This document shows, in pieces, positions 25,497-34,863 of a DNA stretch of 61,927 bases. The first letter of the stretch is position 1, and each line of letters starts with the position of its first letter. A program made the position numbers and the translations under genes. Source of the DNA: an uncultured Treponema sp. (lineage in GTDB: Bacteria > Spirochaetota > Spirochaetia > Treponematales > Treponemataceae); contig CAMJZA010000012.1 in NCBI GenBank assembly GCA_946410085.1, forward strand, positions 1 to 61,927, given 5' to 3'. The notes beneath the pieces were generated by a model that worked only from the letters and a program-made list of their open reading frames with translations, ran no database searches and had not been told where the DNA came from.

Positions 25497-27413
25497 TTAT
25501 TTTCTCGTGTAGAGGGCGTATTTCCATCCCTTGTACGCATACTCCTTCTCGATGACGAAACTGCTGCTTGCCGGAAGCAGGGCTGCTGATTCCTCATAGG
25601 CGAAGAAGCGGTCTGCTCCTTCCAGAATTCCATTGACATGGGCAAGGAAAATCGGGTTGCTGTCCAGCGTTATGTCAACCCAGTCCAGGACATGGATTCC
25701 CGGATCCCGGTTCATCGCCGCGAACAGGTCGGAAACACCCCGGCCGAAGGCAAGGGTTCCTTCGGGAATCTCCCGGTCAAGTTCCCCGGCAAAGCGGGAC
25801 AGGCTTTTTACCTGCCATGCGGTTGCCCGCCTGTCTGTCAGGACTTCCTTCATGCCGGCATTCCCCAGGACGAACGTGGTCATGACGGTGAGGGCTATGA
25901 GGGACAGGCCCCTGTCTGCCGTAAAAGCCCGCTCCCGGGCAATGAGGAAGTCAAGGAGGACGGCGAGCAGGATGACGAACTGGAAGAAGCTGATCATGAG
26001 GCGGACCTGAATGCCGTTGTCCAGATAGTATACCAGCAGGCCCAGTGCCATGACGGCCATGCTCAGGAAGCAGCTGCTGTTTCCCCTGCTGCCCCTGCCG
26101 TTCATGATCCGCATGGCGCAGACCGCTGTTGCGGCAAGGAAAAAGATGGTGACGGGAACCCAGGTCCTGAGCAGATCGGGGAGGGGACCTCTCGGTACAA
26201 TGCCTGTAAAGTCCCCGAGTATCGGATACATATAGGTCCTGAAGGACAGTCCCTGGCCGCCTGTCAGGAAACTGTAGCACGTGACGGTCAGGTAGGCGGC
26301 CAGCATGGCGGCAAGTGCCGGGACGGCACAGCTGCCGAGTGTCTTCAGGTTGCCTGCGGACAGCAGGACGGAACGGTCAAGGCGCCGCAGGAACACATAG
26401 AGTGAGATGGCGGCAATGCAGACAAGGCCCGATTCGGTATTCCACAGGAATGACAGGGCTGCCAGCAGGTACAGGACAAAAATGCGCCTCCGGTTCAGCG
26501 CCCCGGCGGAAAAAGCTGCCATGAACGCACAGGTGATGGCCGGGAACAGGATCCGGTGGGGAATCAGCTGCAGGTAGACATCCTTGACGTAGTGGAGCTT
26601 GGGCATCATCATCAGGTAGGGGTTCCCGAGCGCAAGGAGGGTCAGGAGGAAGACGCCGTCGTTCCTGACGAACACGTGTACGGCGTACAGGACGGCGAGC
26701 AGGGCTGTCAGGTTGCAGAATGCCAGCGTCGTTGCAATGGCGATGTTCTGCGGAATTCCGAATATGCCGAGGATGCGGCAGGGGAGCAGGAAGAAAAGCC
26801 CGTAATGCCCGTAAAACGGCGGATTCAGCGTTCCGAACGGGGCGAGGTTGAGGACATCGCATATCGTACTGTAGTAGGCATGTGCATGATAGACGGTATG
26901 CAGGTTGTAGAAGATGTTCGGAACCCAGACCGTGCAGGAGAGGAAGGCTGCATACGGGAGCGAAATCAGCAGCCTGAACAGCGGGTGCCGCTTCTGCTGC
27001 CTGCATGCCTGTATGAGGAAAAAGCCTGCGGCTGTCGCGGCGGCAAGCAGCAGGAAGTATGCCCAGTGCGGAATCTGATAGCGGAAGAGGGACTCGTTGA
27101 AGTCTGACCCCTGATCTTTACGGCTTTCCCTGAAGAAGGTCACGAGGAGGCAGCCGCCGGTCAGGAAAAGGGTGAGCAGCCCGGCGCAGTTGCCGGACTG
27201 CGCTTGTGTGAACGGCCTGCCTTTCAGCAGGCAGCCGGCGGTGAAATAGACGGCAAAAAAGAGCAGGCTGGCGGCCGCATAGAGGCTGAGGTTCGAAAGC
27301 CTGTTCCGCAGGAGTGCGATGAGGCAGGTGAAAGCGAGCGAAGAAAGCAGGATGGGAAGAAAATGCGCGGCGACGGACTCACGCAGTTCCGTGCTGTCGT
27401 TTGAACCTGACAT
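25497..27413 (-). CDS. Large polytopic membrane protein of unknown function
   Basis: About 638 residues with 12 or more hydrophobic segments over the first 500 residues and a soluble C-terminal part. The ATG at 27413 (MSGSNDSTEL) has AGGGG close upstream; 24 further codons are open upstream but overlap a tandem repeat. The overall plan resembles integral-membrane glycosyltransferases of the GT-C type, but I cannot place an acidic catalytic motif with confidence. It is divergent from an acyltransferase gene, which would suit an envelope-polysaccharide role. Confidence 0.65.
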   Translation of the reverse strand: MSGSNDSTELRESVAAHFLPILLSSLAFTCLIALLRNRLSNLSLYAAASLLFFAVYFTAGCLLKGRPFTQAQSGNCAGLLTLFLTGGCLLVTFFRESRKDQGSDFNESLFRYQIPHWAYFLLLAAATAAGFFLIQACRQQKRHPLFRLLISLPYAAFLSCTVWVPNIFYNLHTVYHAHAYYSTICDVLNLAPFGTLNPPFYGHYGLFFLLPCRILGIFGIPQNIAIATTLAFCNLTALLAVLYAVHVFVRNDGVFLLTLLALGNPYLMMMPKLHYVKDVYLQLIPHRILFPAITCAFMAAFSAGALNRRRIFVLYLLAALSFLWNTESGLVCIAAISLYVFLRRLDRSVLLSAGNLKTLGSCAVPALAAMLAAYLTVTCYSFLTGGQGLSFRTYMYPILGDFTGIVPRGPLPDLLRTWVPVTIFFLAATAVCAMRIMNGRGSRGNSSCFLSMAVMALGLLVYYLDNGIQVRLMISFFQFVILLAVLLDFLIARERAFTADRGLSLIALTVMTTFVLGNAGMKEVLTDRRATAWQVKSLSRFAGELDREIPEGTLAFGRGVSDLFAAMNRDPGIHVLDWVDITLDSNPIFLAHVNGILEGADRFFAYEESAALLPASSSFVIEKEYAYKGWKYALYTRK

Positions 27414-27515
27414 AACCCCTGCATGATACCAGCATCCGCGGCTTTTATCAAGCCTGCTTTTATCAAGCCGGGGGAACCCTTGCACAGCCGCTTGTATTCC
27501 TTTATTGTATGGCGT

Positions 27516-28580
27516 ATGCTCTCTGACCCGAACTTCCTGCTGTCAGGCCTCTTCCAGCTCGCTTTCGTTGCCCTTGCCTTCTGCGGTGTCAGGCGCGACG
27601 GGGAGAACAGCTCCTTCATGTCCCGGGACTACACCTGCGTCCTCAAGGCCCTCTGCTGCTTCTCGGTCATCCTTGCCCACACGGGGGCGGGCGAGAAGTA
27701 CTGCGTCCTCGGATTCGTCCACTGGATCGCGGTGAGCCTCTTCTTCCTTTTCTCCGGCTATGGGCTTTCCTACAGCGCGGCGAACAGGCCGGACTACATG
27801 GGAGCGTTCCATAAGAGGATCCTGAAAGTTGCCGTCCCCCTCATTCTCGTCATTGCGCTCAAGGAGACTTTCTCCTGCGACATCTGGTCGGGCGGCATGA
27901 GCTATATGCTGGTCGCCATCCTGTTCTATGCCGTCTTCTTTTTTGTCCGCCGGGTATTCGGCGGGCGGGGCAGCGTATGGGGCCTGGACATGGCCGACTG
28001 GGTTCTCGTCGTCCTGACCGTCCTCTACAGCCTTGCCGTCCAGCTCTTCCATGATTCCCGGATGGCGGACGGGAGGAAGCAGACCGGCCTTGCCGCCTTC
28101 CTCTTCCTCTTCGGCTGGGGCTGCCAGTCGCTGGGCTTCGCCTACGGACTCATACTGGCGCGGAAGCTCAGGCCGTTCAGGGCCTTCCTTGCCCGCCGCC
28201 GGAATGCCGTCATTCTCCTCGCAGGCTGCCTTGCCCTCCTGCCCTTCCTTGCCCTTGCCTACCTGCGGACGCGGGACGTGTTCTTTGTCTCCTGGACGGA
28301 GTATGTCCTCCGTGCCGTCATGGTCCTGCTGGCCCTGCTTGCCTGCGCGGTCCTCTCGCAGGGGCTGAGGTTCGGCAACCCGGCCATTCGCCTGGTCGGC
28401 TCCGTCTCCGCCGAGATGTTCCTGCTGCACGGCTTCGTCATCGAGATGCTGAACCGGCATACGGACCTGTGCCAGACTTGGCCCGGCCTCTTCGTCGTCC
28501 TCGTCTGCCTGACAAGCTTTGTTCTGGGGCTGCTGCTGCACGGCTGCCTGAAAGGCCTGTACCGGCTGCTGCGTATTTGA
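27516..28580 (+). CDS. Membrane acyltransferase (acyltransferase-3 family)
   Basis: Around 354 residues with about ten hydrophobic helices. FMSRDYTCVLKALCCFSVILAHTGAGEKY carries the conserved helix 1 histidine, followed by FLFSGYGLSYS, a standard acyltransferase-3 pattern. A C-terminal VSAEMFLLHGFVIEML matches the family's late motif. These enzymes O-acetylate or acylate surface glycans and peptides. The frame is open back to 27423, but I prefer the later ATG (MLSDPNFLLSG) because it leaves room for divergent promoters; neither start has a strong Shine-Dalgarno. Confidence 0.75.
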   Translation: MLSDPNFLLSGLFQLAFVALAFCGVRRDGENSSFMSRDYTCVLKALCCFSVILAHTGAGEKYCVLGFVHWIAVSLFFLFSGYGLSYSAANRPDYMGAFHKRILKVAVPLILVIALKETFSCDIWSGGMSYMLVAILFYAVFFFVRRVFGGRGSVWGLDMADWVLVVLTVLYSLAVQLFHDSRMADGRKQTGLAAFLFLFGWGCQSLGFAYGLILARKLRPFRAFLARRRNAVILLAGCLALLPFLALAYLRTRDVFFVSWTEYVLRAVMVLLALLACAVLSQGLRFGNPAIRLVGSVSAEMFLLHGFVIEMLNRHTDLCQTWPGLFVVLVCLTSFVLGLLLHGCLKGLYRLLRI

Positions 28581-28600
28581 CTTCCTGCAGATCGCCTTCC

Positions 28601-28630
28601 TTGACGTGCGGGGCGGTAAGCCTGTATAAT
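28601..28630 (+). promoter_or_regulatory. Promoter of luxS, leaderless or near-leaderless
   Basis: TTGACG (28601-28606), an 18-bp spacer and a perfect TATAAT (28625-28630). The luxS ATG follows nine bases later without a Shine-Dalgarno. Confidence 0.65.
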
Positions 28631-28639
28631 GGATATACT

Positions 28640-29119
28640 ATGGAAAAGATTGCAAGTTTTACGGTAAACCACTTGAAGCTGGAACCGGGAGTGTATGTTT
28701 CCCGCAAGGACAGGCGCGGTGACGTCACGGTGACGACCTTTGACCTTCGCATGACCGCTCCGAACAAGGAGCCGGTGATGAATACTGCTGAAATACACAC
28801 GATCGAACATCTCGGGGCGACCTTCCTCCGCAATGATGCCGAATGGAAGGATTCCGTCGTCTACTTCGGTCCGATGGGCTGCCGGACGGGCTTCTACCTC
28901 GTCATGTTCGGTGATCTGAACTCCGAAAGCGTTGCTCCCCTCGTGAAGCGGATGTTCGAGTTCGTCAGGGACTTTGAGGGCGAGATTCCCGGTGCGACTG
29001 CCCGTGACTGCGGCAACTACCTTGACCAGAACCTGAACATGGCCCACTACCTTGCCCGCCGCTACCTGGACAACACGCTCAGCAAGCTGGACAAGGCCCA
29101 CATGACCTACCCGGAATGA
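28640..29119 (+). CDS. luxS: S-ribosylhomocysteine lyase (autoinducer-2 synthesis)
   Basis: A 159-residue LuxS of standard length. Zinc ligands are visible in HTIEHL (near residue 53) and in ARDCGNYLDQN (near 122). The catalytic cysteine lies in GPMGCRTGFYL near 80. It cleaves S-ribosylhomocysteine to homocysteine and DPD, the precursor of AI-2, and so closes the activated-methyl cycle. The start is fixed by homology (MEKIASFTVNH). The gene is monocistronic, with two hairpins after it. Confidence 0.96.
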   Translation: MEKIASFTVNHLKLEPGVYVSRKDRRGDVTVTTFDLRMTAPNKEPVMNTAEIHTIEHLGATFLRNDAEWKDSVVYFGPMGCRTGFYLVMFGDLNSESVAPLVKRMFEFVRDFEGEIPGATARDCGNYLDQNLNMAHYLARRYLDNTLSKLDKAHMTYPE

Positions 29120-29129
29120 TAACTCCGAT

Positions 29130-29192
29130 GTCCGGCGTCACAACGACAGTTGCGTCGCCGGACTCGCTGGCCAACGGAGCCGGTAGGCTCCG
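29130..29192 (+). other. Two adjacent hairpins downstream of luxS
   Basis: GTCCGGCG (29130) pairs with CGCCGGAC (29156), and CGGAGCC-ggta-GGCTCCG spans 29175-29192. There is no U-run, so they may stabilise or partially terminate the luxS mRNA. Confidence 0.55.
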
Positions 29193-29198
29193 AGGCCG

Positions 29199-29228
29199 TT
29201 GACATTTCGTGCGGTTTTGTGCTAAAAT
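29199..29228 (+). promoter_or_regulatory. Promoter of yebC
   Basis: Consensus TTGACA (29199-29204), 18-bp spacer, TAAAAT (29223-29228). The leader of about 28 nt contains GAGAGGAG before the ATG. Confidence 0.7.
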
Positions 29229-29263
29229 CGCCCTACATTCTGTTTTATTGAGAGGAGTTACCC

Positions 29264-30013
29264 ATGTCAGGACACAGCAAATGGTCGACTATCAAACATG
29301 CGAAGGGTATTGCCGATGCGAAGCGTGGACAGCTGTTCACCAAGTTCATAAAGGAAATTTCTATTGCCGCAAAGATGGGTGGTGGAGATCCTGCCTCCAA
29401 CCCCCGCCTGCGTACAGCCATGCTCAAGGCAAAGGCTGCTTCCATGCCCAAGGACAACATTGAGCGCGCCATTAAGAAGGGTACGGGCGAACTTGGCGCT
29501 ACTTCCTATGAAGAACTCGTGTATGAAGGATATGCACCGGGCGGAGTTGCCGTCCTTGTCGAAGTCCTTACCGACAACAAGAACCGTGCTGCTGCCAACG
29601 TCCGCAACTTCTTTACCAAGAACGGCGGCAACCTCGGAACGTCCGGTTCCGTTTCCCGCATGTTCGACCGCAAGGGCGTGATTGAGTACGATGCCGAGAA
29701 GGTGAGCGAGGACGAGATTATGGAAGTCGCCCTCGAAGCCGGAGCTGAAGACATAACGACTGAAGACGGCGTAACGACGGTTACGACTGACCCTGCAGCC
29801 TTTGACAAGGTGCTTGAGGCCCTGCAGGCAAAGAACTTCGAGTCCCTGTCCGCCGAGGTTTCCATGGTTCCCCAGTCCTATACCGCTGTCGATGCCGATG
29901 TTGCCAAGAAGGTCGCCAAGCTGGTCAGCAAACTGGAAGAGGACGAGGATGTTCAGAACGTCTACACGACGGTTGAGTATCCCGATGACTTTGATCCGGA
30001 CAGCGTCGCGTAA
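29264..30013 (+). CDS. yebC: YebC/PmpR family protein (TACO1-like)
   Basis: A 249-residue protein starting [20 protein letters not shown], diagnostic of the family. Family members have been described both as DNA-binding regulators and as factors that help ribosomes through difficult sequences such as polyproline. The tripartite architecture is complete and the length is standard. A strong terminator follows, and ruvC, a frequent neighbour of yebC in bacteria, is next. Confidence 0.95.
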   Translation: MSGHSKWSTIKHAKGIADAKRGQLFTKFIKEISIAAKMGGGDPASNPRLRTAMLKAKAASMPKDNIERAIKKGTGELGATSYEELVYEGYAPGGVAVLVEVLTDNKNRAAANVRNFFTKNGGNLGTSGSVSRMFDRKGVIEYDAEKVSEDEIMEVALEAGAEDITTEDGVTTVTTDPAAFDKVLEALQAKNFESLSAEVSMVPQSYTAVDADVAKKVAKLVSKLEEDEDVQNVYTTVEYPDDFDPDSVA

Positions 30014-30033
30014 GCTGCCCTGTCCATGATGAA

Positions 30034-30060
30034 CGCATCCTGCGGGATGCGTTTTTTTTT
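30034..30060 (+). terminator. Rho-independent terminator after yebC
   Basis: CGCATCC-tgc(g)-GGATGCG followed by nine T residues. Confidence 0.9.
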
Positions 30061-30098
30061 GCCTGCTGCTGTTTGAGGGAGGCAGTTTTACCGTTCCG

Positions 30099-30590
30099 AT
30101 GAAAAAAATTCGTGTTTTGGGGATAGATCCCGGTCTGGCGCATACGGGCTTCGGCGTTGTCGATGCCGCAGGCGGTACGCTCAGGATGGTCAGTTACGGC
30201 GTCATAGAGACTGCCAGTTCGGAAGACCATTCGACGCGGCTGCTTGCAATCTATAACCGCCTGCTTGCCGTCATTGACGAGTTCCGGCCTGATGAAGCCG
30301 AAATGGAAGCCCTCTATTTTGCCAGGAATACGTCGAGCGCGCTTGCCGTTGCCGAGGCAAAAGGGGTCATCACCCTCTGCCTGGCCCAGCAGGCCATCCC
30401 CCTGACGATGTATACCCCCAACCAGATAAAGACTGCCGTTACCGGCACAAGTTCCGCCGACAAGGAAACCGTCGAACAGTACGTGAAGCTCCTGCTGAAC
30501 CTGAAAACCGAGCCCAAGCCCGACCACGCTGCCGACGCCCTCGCCGGGGCAATCACCCACATCCACTCATCCCTTCCGGGCAGGCTGTAG
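30099..30590 (+). CDS. ruvC: Holliday-junction resolvase
   Basis: A 163-residue nuclease. The catalytic acids are recognisable: Asp in LGIDPGLAHTG (near residue 9), Glu in EMEALYFARN (near 68) and the C-terminal pair in KPDHAADALAGAI (near 148). It cuts Holliday junctions made by RuvAB. ruvA and ruvB are not adjacent. The Shine-Dalgarno is weak (GAGGGAGG lies rather far upstream). Its end converges on the xylanase gene with an AGCCC/GGGCT hairpin between them. Confidence 0.95.
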   Translation: MKKIRVLGIDPGLAHTGFGVVDAAGGTLRMVSYGVIETASSEDHSTRLLAIYNRLLAVIDEFRPDEAEMEALYFARNTSSALAVAEAKGVITLCLAQQAIPLTMYTPNQIKTAVTGTSSADKETVEQYVKLLLNLKTEPKPDHAADALAGAITHIHSSLPGRL

Positions 30591-30604
30591 CCCGCCCCGG
30601 GGCT

Positions 30605-31885
30605 TTAAGCGACGGTTACGACCGCATCCTTACAGCCGTCCGACAGCTTAAAGCAGCCCTTCTTGCCGTTTACCGTCAGCTCGTAGCTTCCCTTAAATCC
30701 CGCTACCGTTACAGAGCCGTTTGCGTCGGTAACCGCCTCGCAGCTCGTGTGCCATTCTTCCTTTATAAGGCGGTGGAGTGCGTTGTAGGCGGGCTTGAGG
30801 GAATTGTCCCTGCGGATGACGCCGCTCGGAGCATTCAGCCATGCCCCGTCGCCGAAGTCCCAGTTCGTGATTGCCGTGACGAGCGGATGCTGTTCAAAGA
30901 GCGTGCGGTACATCGCCTCGAGGGCCTCTGCCTGCTTCTGCTCGTATTCGGGCGTTGCGGCATCGTCCTCATAGTGTACGTCCTGCAGGTCGTCTATTTC
31001 CGGGGGCACGAGCGGGCCTGCGACGATCGTGTTTTCCGTAAAGTGGATGGGAAGGCCGAAGTGCTCATAGCGGTTCAGTATTTCCTCCATCTTCTCCTTC
31101 GTCCACACCCCCTGATGCTGGTGGGACTGGAGCCCGATGGTCTTGATGGGAACCCCGGCGTTCAGGCAGCCGTCGATGAGGATTTCATAGTTCGTGGAAA
31201 GGTTGAAGTCGTTGATGAGGAAAATGCCGTCCGGGTTGCTTTCCTGCGCCGCATCGAACACCTTCTTTACCAGGGCGACCCGTCCGTGCTCCTTGCAGAT
31301 GCGGGTAATGGCGTTATCGTACTTGTTGTAGATGGGCATGATGACTACTTCATTGATGACGTCCCACATGTCGATGATGCCCTTGAAGCCCGTAACCTCG
31401 CGGTGAATCCGCTCAAGCTGCTTTTTCAGAATCGTCTCGTTGTCATAGGCCATGAGCCAGGGAACGCAGCCGGTATGCCAGCAGAGCGGGTGCCCCTTCA
31501 CGGTCACGTCCTTGCTCTTCAGGAACTTCGCGGCGGCCATGAGCTGGTCCGTGTGGGGCTTGCCTTCCTCCGGCTCAAAACCGCCCCAGTAGAAGGGGAG
31601 CGTCCCGTAGTTAAAGAGTTCCAGCCATTTCTGCATGCGGTCTTCGAGCCTGACGCGGAATGCCTCTTTTTCCGCATCCGTGCGGGGCTTGGCCTCGTTC
31701 AGGCTGCCGTTCCCGTTGTGGACCTCAGGCCCGTTTGTATAGGGAAGGGACTCGAATGCCCCGCAGCCGAACAGGAACTCATGATTACGCTGCTCGATGT
31801 GTACTTTTGTGCCACAGAGAGGCTTCCCGTCCTTTCCTACGACCTGTACCTTTGCTTCCGCCTTTCTATGAGACAAATCCGCCAT
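30605..31885 (-). CDS. Endo-1,4-beta-xylanase, glycoside hydrolase family 10
   Basis: A 426-residue GH10 enzyme. HPLCWHTG, WDVINEVV (acid/base Glu near 171) and HFTENTIV (nucleophile Glu near 276; more usually TELD) are visible. No signal peptide is seen, so it may act on imported xylo-oligosaccharides. The first 45 and last 50 residues are beta-rich additions. The second ATG (31885) is taken as start because GAGGAGG lies 5 nt before it; the upstream ATG at 31903 overlaps that Shine-Dalgarno. Confidence 0.88.
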   Translation of the reverse strand: MADLSHRKAEAKVQVVGKDGKPLCGTKVHIEQRNHEFLFGCGAFESLPYTNGPEVHNGNGSLNEAKPRTDAEKEAFRVRLEDRMQKWLELFNYGTLPFYWGGFEPEEGKPHTDQLMAAAKFLKSKDVTVKGHPLCWHTGCVPWLMAYDNETILKKQLERIHREVTGFKGIIDMWDVINEVVIMPIYNKYDNAITRICKEHGRVALVKKVFDAAQESNPDGIFLINDFNLSTNYEILIDGCLNAGVPIKTIGLQSHQHQGVWTKEKMEEILNRYEHFGLPIHFTENTIVAGPLVPPEIDDLQDVHYEDDAATPEYEQKQAEALEAMYRTLFEQHPLVTAITNWDFGDGAWLNAPSGVIRRDNSLKPAYNALHRLIKEEWHTSCEAVTDANGSVTVAGFKGSYELTVNGKKGCFKLSDGCKDAVVTVA

Positions 31886-32074
31886 ACCATCCTCCTCGCT
31901 CATGCAAGAGCACTATAATGGATAGTATAGCCGACGTTTTCCGGGAACACAATGATAATTCGGCGCGTATAACGCTTTATTACAGGGGCCGCAGGAGGGC
32001 CCGCTGCAGCGCAGACTCGAGCGGGTGGCCGCTGCAGGGAGCCTCGGCCCCTGTAGGAGGCCCCGCTACGGGCC

Positions 32075-33490
32075 TCATTCGTCCATAATCGTGATTTCCA
32101 CGCGGCGGTTCTTGGCCCGGCCTTCGGCAGTGTCGTTCGTGTCGATCGGCTGCTTGTCGCCGAAGCCCTGCGTAAAGACGTGGAACTTGTCCTTGACGCC
32201 CAGTTCCACGAGGAAGTCCGCAACGGCTGCCGCCCGTTCTTCCGAGAGGACTTGCGGATCCGCCCCGCCGGGGTAGTGGGCGGTATGACCGGAAACGAGG
32301 ATGTCGTTGTCGGGGTAGTCCCTGAGGATGCCGGCAATCTTGCGGAGCTTGATCTTCTCGCTGTTGAGCAGCACGGCGCTCTCGCCCCCGAACTGGATGT
32401 TTTCTATGGAGATGGTCAGGCCCTTGTCGGTTTTCTTGACCGTAATGTCGTCTATGCCCAGGTTCTTGATCTGCTCTTCCACGTCGGCAATCTTTTCTTC
32501 CGTGGCGACCCGCTCAAAGGATGTTACCTCTGCGTCTGCCGTTCCCCGGAACTCGTAGACATTGCCGTAGGAGCTTTCCATGAGGATGCGGAAGTTTTCG
32601 GTATAGTGGTCAATTGCCCCCAGCTCGTTGTCCCAGTAGATGAGCTCGTCGCTGTAGCCCATCATCGCGAGCGGATAGTCCATGTAGTACTGCATGCCGG
32701 CCGGTTCCGGGGTCTCCATGGACATCGTGTACTTCACGTTGATGACGTGGAGGGTCTTCGTCGTTTTGCCGGCAGGAGCACCTCCGGCCCCCGCAGCGGA
32801 ATCAGCCCCGCCGTCAACGGCGGCCTTTGCTTCCGCCGTCACCGTACCGAGGTAGGTATAGGTTGCCTCGAAGGGAACCTTGTAGGGCGTCCGAACGGCA
32901 AACTGCCGGCGCAGGTCGTGGGCCTCGTGCCCCTGGGCCGTCCAGCTTTCGCCGGGGGAAACTTCCCGGTCCGGGAACACCGGCACGTCGCGGACGGTCG
33001 GCATGAAGTATATGTCGCTTATCGTATAGACGCCGAGCCTGCTCCTGACGAACTTGCTTTCGTATTCCTCGCCCCAGACAAAGGTCGAAGGTCCGCCCGG
33101 ACGGGTCACGGCGTTCTCGCTGGTCATGAAGGTGCCTTCCTGGGTACCGGAGCCGTCTTCGCCTGCCGCGGTGACTTCCATGGCAATGCGGTTCAGGATG
33201 ACCGAATGGCGGTTGAACCTGCGGTTCACGTACACGTCCTCGTCCACGTGCGAGAGGATGCGGCTCTTGTCGCCTTCCTTAAACTTGAACTCAAACTTGA
33301 CGGGACCGCCCGTCCGGTCGTACTGCTCGGGGTTCTGTACGGAAGACCGCAGCATGGACCCCCCGGCGGAATTGATGGCCCCGCCGTCCGTGACGACCGA
33401 AGTCTGGGCTGCGGCCGGGACCGCCGCCAGCAGTCCTGCGATGAGGGCGGAGTAAAGCCCCCGCCGGAACGACATAGTATTCTTTTTCAT
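32075..33490 (-). CDS. OmpA-family outer-membrane/periplasmic protein
   Basis: A 471-residue exported protein (signal peptide cut near AAAQT, residue 29). About 320 residues of unknown beta-rich sequence are followed by a C-terminal OmpA peptidoglycan-binding domain: LVSGHTAHYPGG, LSEERAAAVADFL and AKNRRVEITIMDE. It probably links the outer membrane or periplasm to the cell wall. A Gly/Ala linker (about 235-250) separates the parts. A GAGGCCC/GGGCCTC hairpin starts at the stop codon. The gene is monocistronic. Confidence 0.85.
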   Translation of the reverse strand: MKKNTMSFRRGLYSALIAGLLAAVPAAAQTSVVTDGGAINSAGGSMLRSSVQNPEQYDRTGGPVKFEFKFKEGDKSRILSHVDEDVYVNRRFNRHSVILNRIAMEVTAAGEDGSGTQEGTFMTSENAVTRPGGPSTFVWGEEYESKFVRSRLGVYTISDIYFMPTVRDVPVFPDREVSPGESWTAQGHEAHDLRRQFAVRTPYKVPFEATYTYLGTVTAEAKAAVDGGADSAAGAGGAPAGKTTKTLHVINVKYTMSMETPEPAGMQYYMDYPLAMMGYSDELIYWDNELGAIDHYTENFRILMESSYGNVYEFRGTADAEVTSFERVATEEKIADVEEQIKNLGIDDITVKKTDKGLTISIENIQFGGESAVLLNSEKIKLRKIAGILRDYPDNDILVSGHTAHYPGGADPQVLSEERAAAVADFLVELGVKDKFHVFTQGFGDKQPIDTNDTAEGRAKNRRVEITIMDE

Positions 33491-33626
33491 CTGTTTTCTC
33501 CTCGTTCTCCTGTCTCCCTAGACTCTCTTTCATTTTCGGCATATTTCGACTGGACCAACCCGCCCTTTCCCATTTCCAAGCCTTATGCCTCCGATGAATA
33601 AAACATGCAAAGGGGGCAAAGAGTAC

Positions 33627-33658
33627 AAAAAAGCACCGGCAGGTTGCCCCGCCGGTGC
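33627..33658 (-). terminator. Rho-independent terminator for the minus-strand gene at 33986
   Basis: GCACCGGC and GCCGGTGC (33633-33640 and 33651-33658) form a stem, followed on the minus strand by six T residues. Confidence 0.75.
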
Positions 33659-33801
33659 CCGGCTGCGTGTTTCAAAGGGACTGGATGAACTTTTGCAAGG
33701 TTCGACTTTTGGAGCGTTGAAGCTTTGAACCGCCGGTAAACGCAAGCGCAAAATCAAAGGACATAAAATGATACAGTCTTACAACGTTAACGGCACAAGC
33801 C

Positions 33802-33821
33802 GAACTTGTCGGAACAAGTTC
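33802..33821. repeat. Inverted repeat
   Basis: GAACTTGT-cgga-ACAAGTTC, an 8-bp perfect stem. It is a possible protein-binding site or RNA hairpin with no clear gene to serve. Confidence 0.5.
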
Positions 33822-33985
33822 AGGCAAAGGTGGCCTCCACGGGCCTGATCCTTAATCTGGATGTAACAACCAGCAGGATGAGTTCCCTGAAAAACCGTCG
33901 TTCGGGCGGGACGCGGACGCCCCTGCCTTCCGGACCGCAGCCAAAAGATTCCCCCCGCTCGTGCAGGAGGAATCCGGTCTCTGTT

Positions 33986-34564
33986 TTACAGCAGGTCCTC
34001 GGGCATCTCCCAGTTCACCTGCCGGGTCGCATTGAAGGCGGCTATCTCGTCCCTGATCTTCTCCAGCTCCTTGTTCAGCTGCTTTTTCATCTGGACGAGC
34101 CCCATCCCCAGGACGGAATCGTCCAGCATCGGGTATCCGTAGACCGTGACATCCGTCCGCCTGAAGTTCCCCTTCGCGTCCGTGTTCTCGTAGTCAACCC
34201 TGCTTTCCGTGGAGACGGCCTTGATTTCCCGCTCCTTTTCGAGCAGGCGCTCCACATACAGGAGCTTGGACTTGACGGCAGTCTCCCTGAACAGGAGCTC
34301 GTGCCCCTTCCGGTTGACGGCTTCCAGCGCCGTGTTCAGGGAAAGGCAGGCATCCGTGATGGCAAAGAGCTTCCTGACGGCCTCCCCGTAGGAAAGTCCG
34401 TCCAGCTTCTTGAGCTTCTCGCCCCGCTTCTCGGCAAGGGCGGCCTCGTCTGCGGGCTGGTTCTCGAACGTGAGGTTGTAGTCCACGCTATCCAGCATGA
34501 GGTTCAGCTTTGCGGCGGCAGCCTTGAGCTCCGACCGGATCCGCATCGCTTTCTGAATGTTCAT
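33986..34564 (-). CDS. Coiled-coil cytoplasmic protein, possibly DIP1984-like
   Basis: A 192-residue, highly charged helical protein (MNIQKAMRIRSELKAAAAKL...) without signal peptide or membrane segment. The pattern of an N-terminal helical hairpin, a central region and a final DEIAAFNATRQVNWE is reminiscent of DIP1984/septicolysin-like proteins, but I am not sure. Good ribosome-binding sequence (GGAGG) precedes the ATG. It stands alone between a terminator and the divergent potABCD operon. No function can be assigned. Confidence 0.6.
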   Translation of the reverse strand: MNIQKAMRIRSELKAAAAKLNLMLDSVDYNLTFENQPADEAALAEKRGEKLKKLDGLSYGEAVRKLFAITDACLSLNTALEAVNRKGHELLFRETAVKSKLLYVERLLEKEREIKAVSTESRVDYENTDAKGNFRRTDVTVYGYPMLDDSVLGMGLVQMKKQLNKELEKIRDEIAAFNATRQVNWEMPEDLL

Positions 34565-34730
34565 AAAACCTCCATCCTTCTCTCCATCTTTCTATTGTAT
34601 CACAGTGTATCACAGCCATGCGGAAAACTGCAATGTTCCGTCCTGCGAAAGACCTGCTTTTTTCTCTAAAAAAAATCCCGAAATCTATTGACAATTTCAT
34701 CTAATAACAGGAAAGTAATCTCACGAAGCC

Positions 34731-34800
34731 CGCCGGTATCCGGCAGGAGGTCTGCTGCGGGCGGACAGGCATTTCCGCCGGTGTCCGGCAGGAGGTCTGC
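34731..34800. repeat. 25-bp direct repeat upstream of potA
   Basis: CGCCGGTRTCCGGCAGGAGG followed by TCTGC occurs at 34731-34755 and 34776-34800 with one mismatch. Each copy contains CCGGTRTCCGG, an interrupted palindrome. It could be a regulator site for potABCD or a small duplication. Confidence 0.6.
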
Positions 34801-34863
34801 CCGCCGATGTATGACAGGCATTCCGCGGCTTCTTACATAACAATCAGAGGAGACGTACTGAAG

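Larger units (their letters stand above)
33491..33985. other. Gene-poor stretch
   Basis: No convincing gene is present in about 495 bases. It holds the terminator of the next minus-strand gene, a small inverted repeat, and a plus-strand ATG at 33770 opening MIQSYNVNGTSRTCRN, which stops after 26 codons and may be a remnant. Another frame reads MSEQVQAKVASTGLILNLDV but then only continues antisense to the gene at 33986. Confidence 0.5.

Noticed and set aside
29130..29192. tRNA-like fold downstream of luxS
   Set aside because: The stems are two independent hairpins; no T-loop, anticodon arm geometry or acceptor stem can be drawn.
32180..33601. A 473-codon plus-strand frame opposite the OmpA-family gene
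   Set aside because: Shadow of the OmpA-family gene. No motif, and the opposite strand has signal peptide and OmpA signature.
33806..34669. A 287-codon plus-strand frame with a protein-like first 30 residues
   Set aside because: Only the first part looks plausible; the rest is antisense to the coiled-coil gene and there is no ribosome-binding site.
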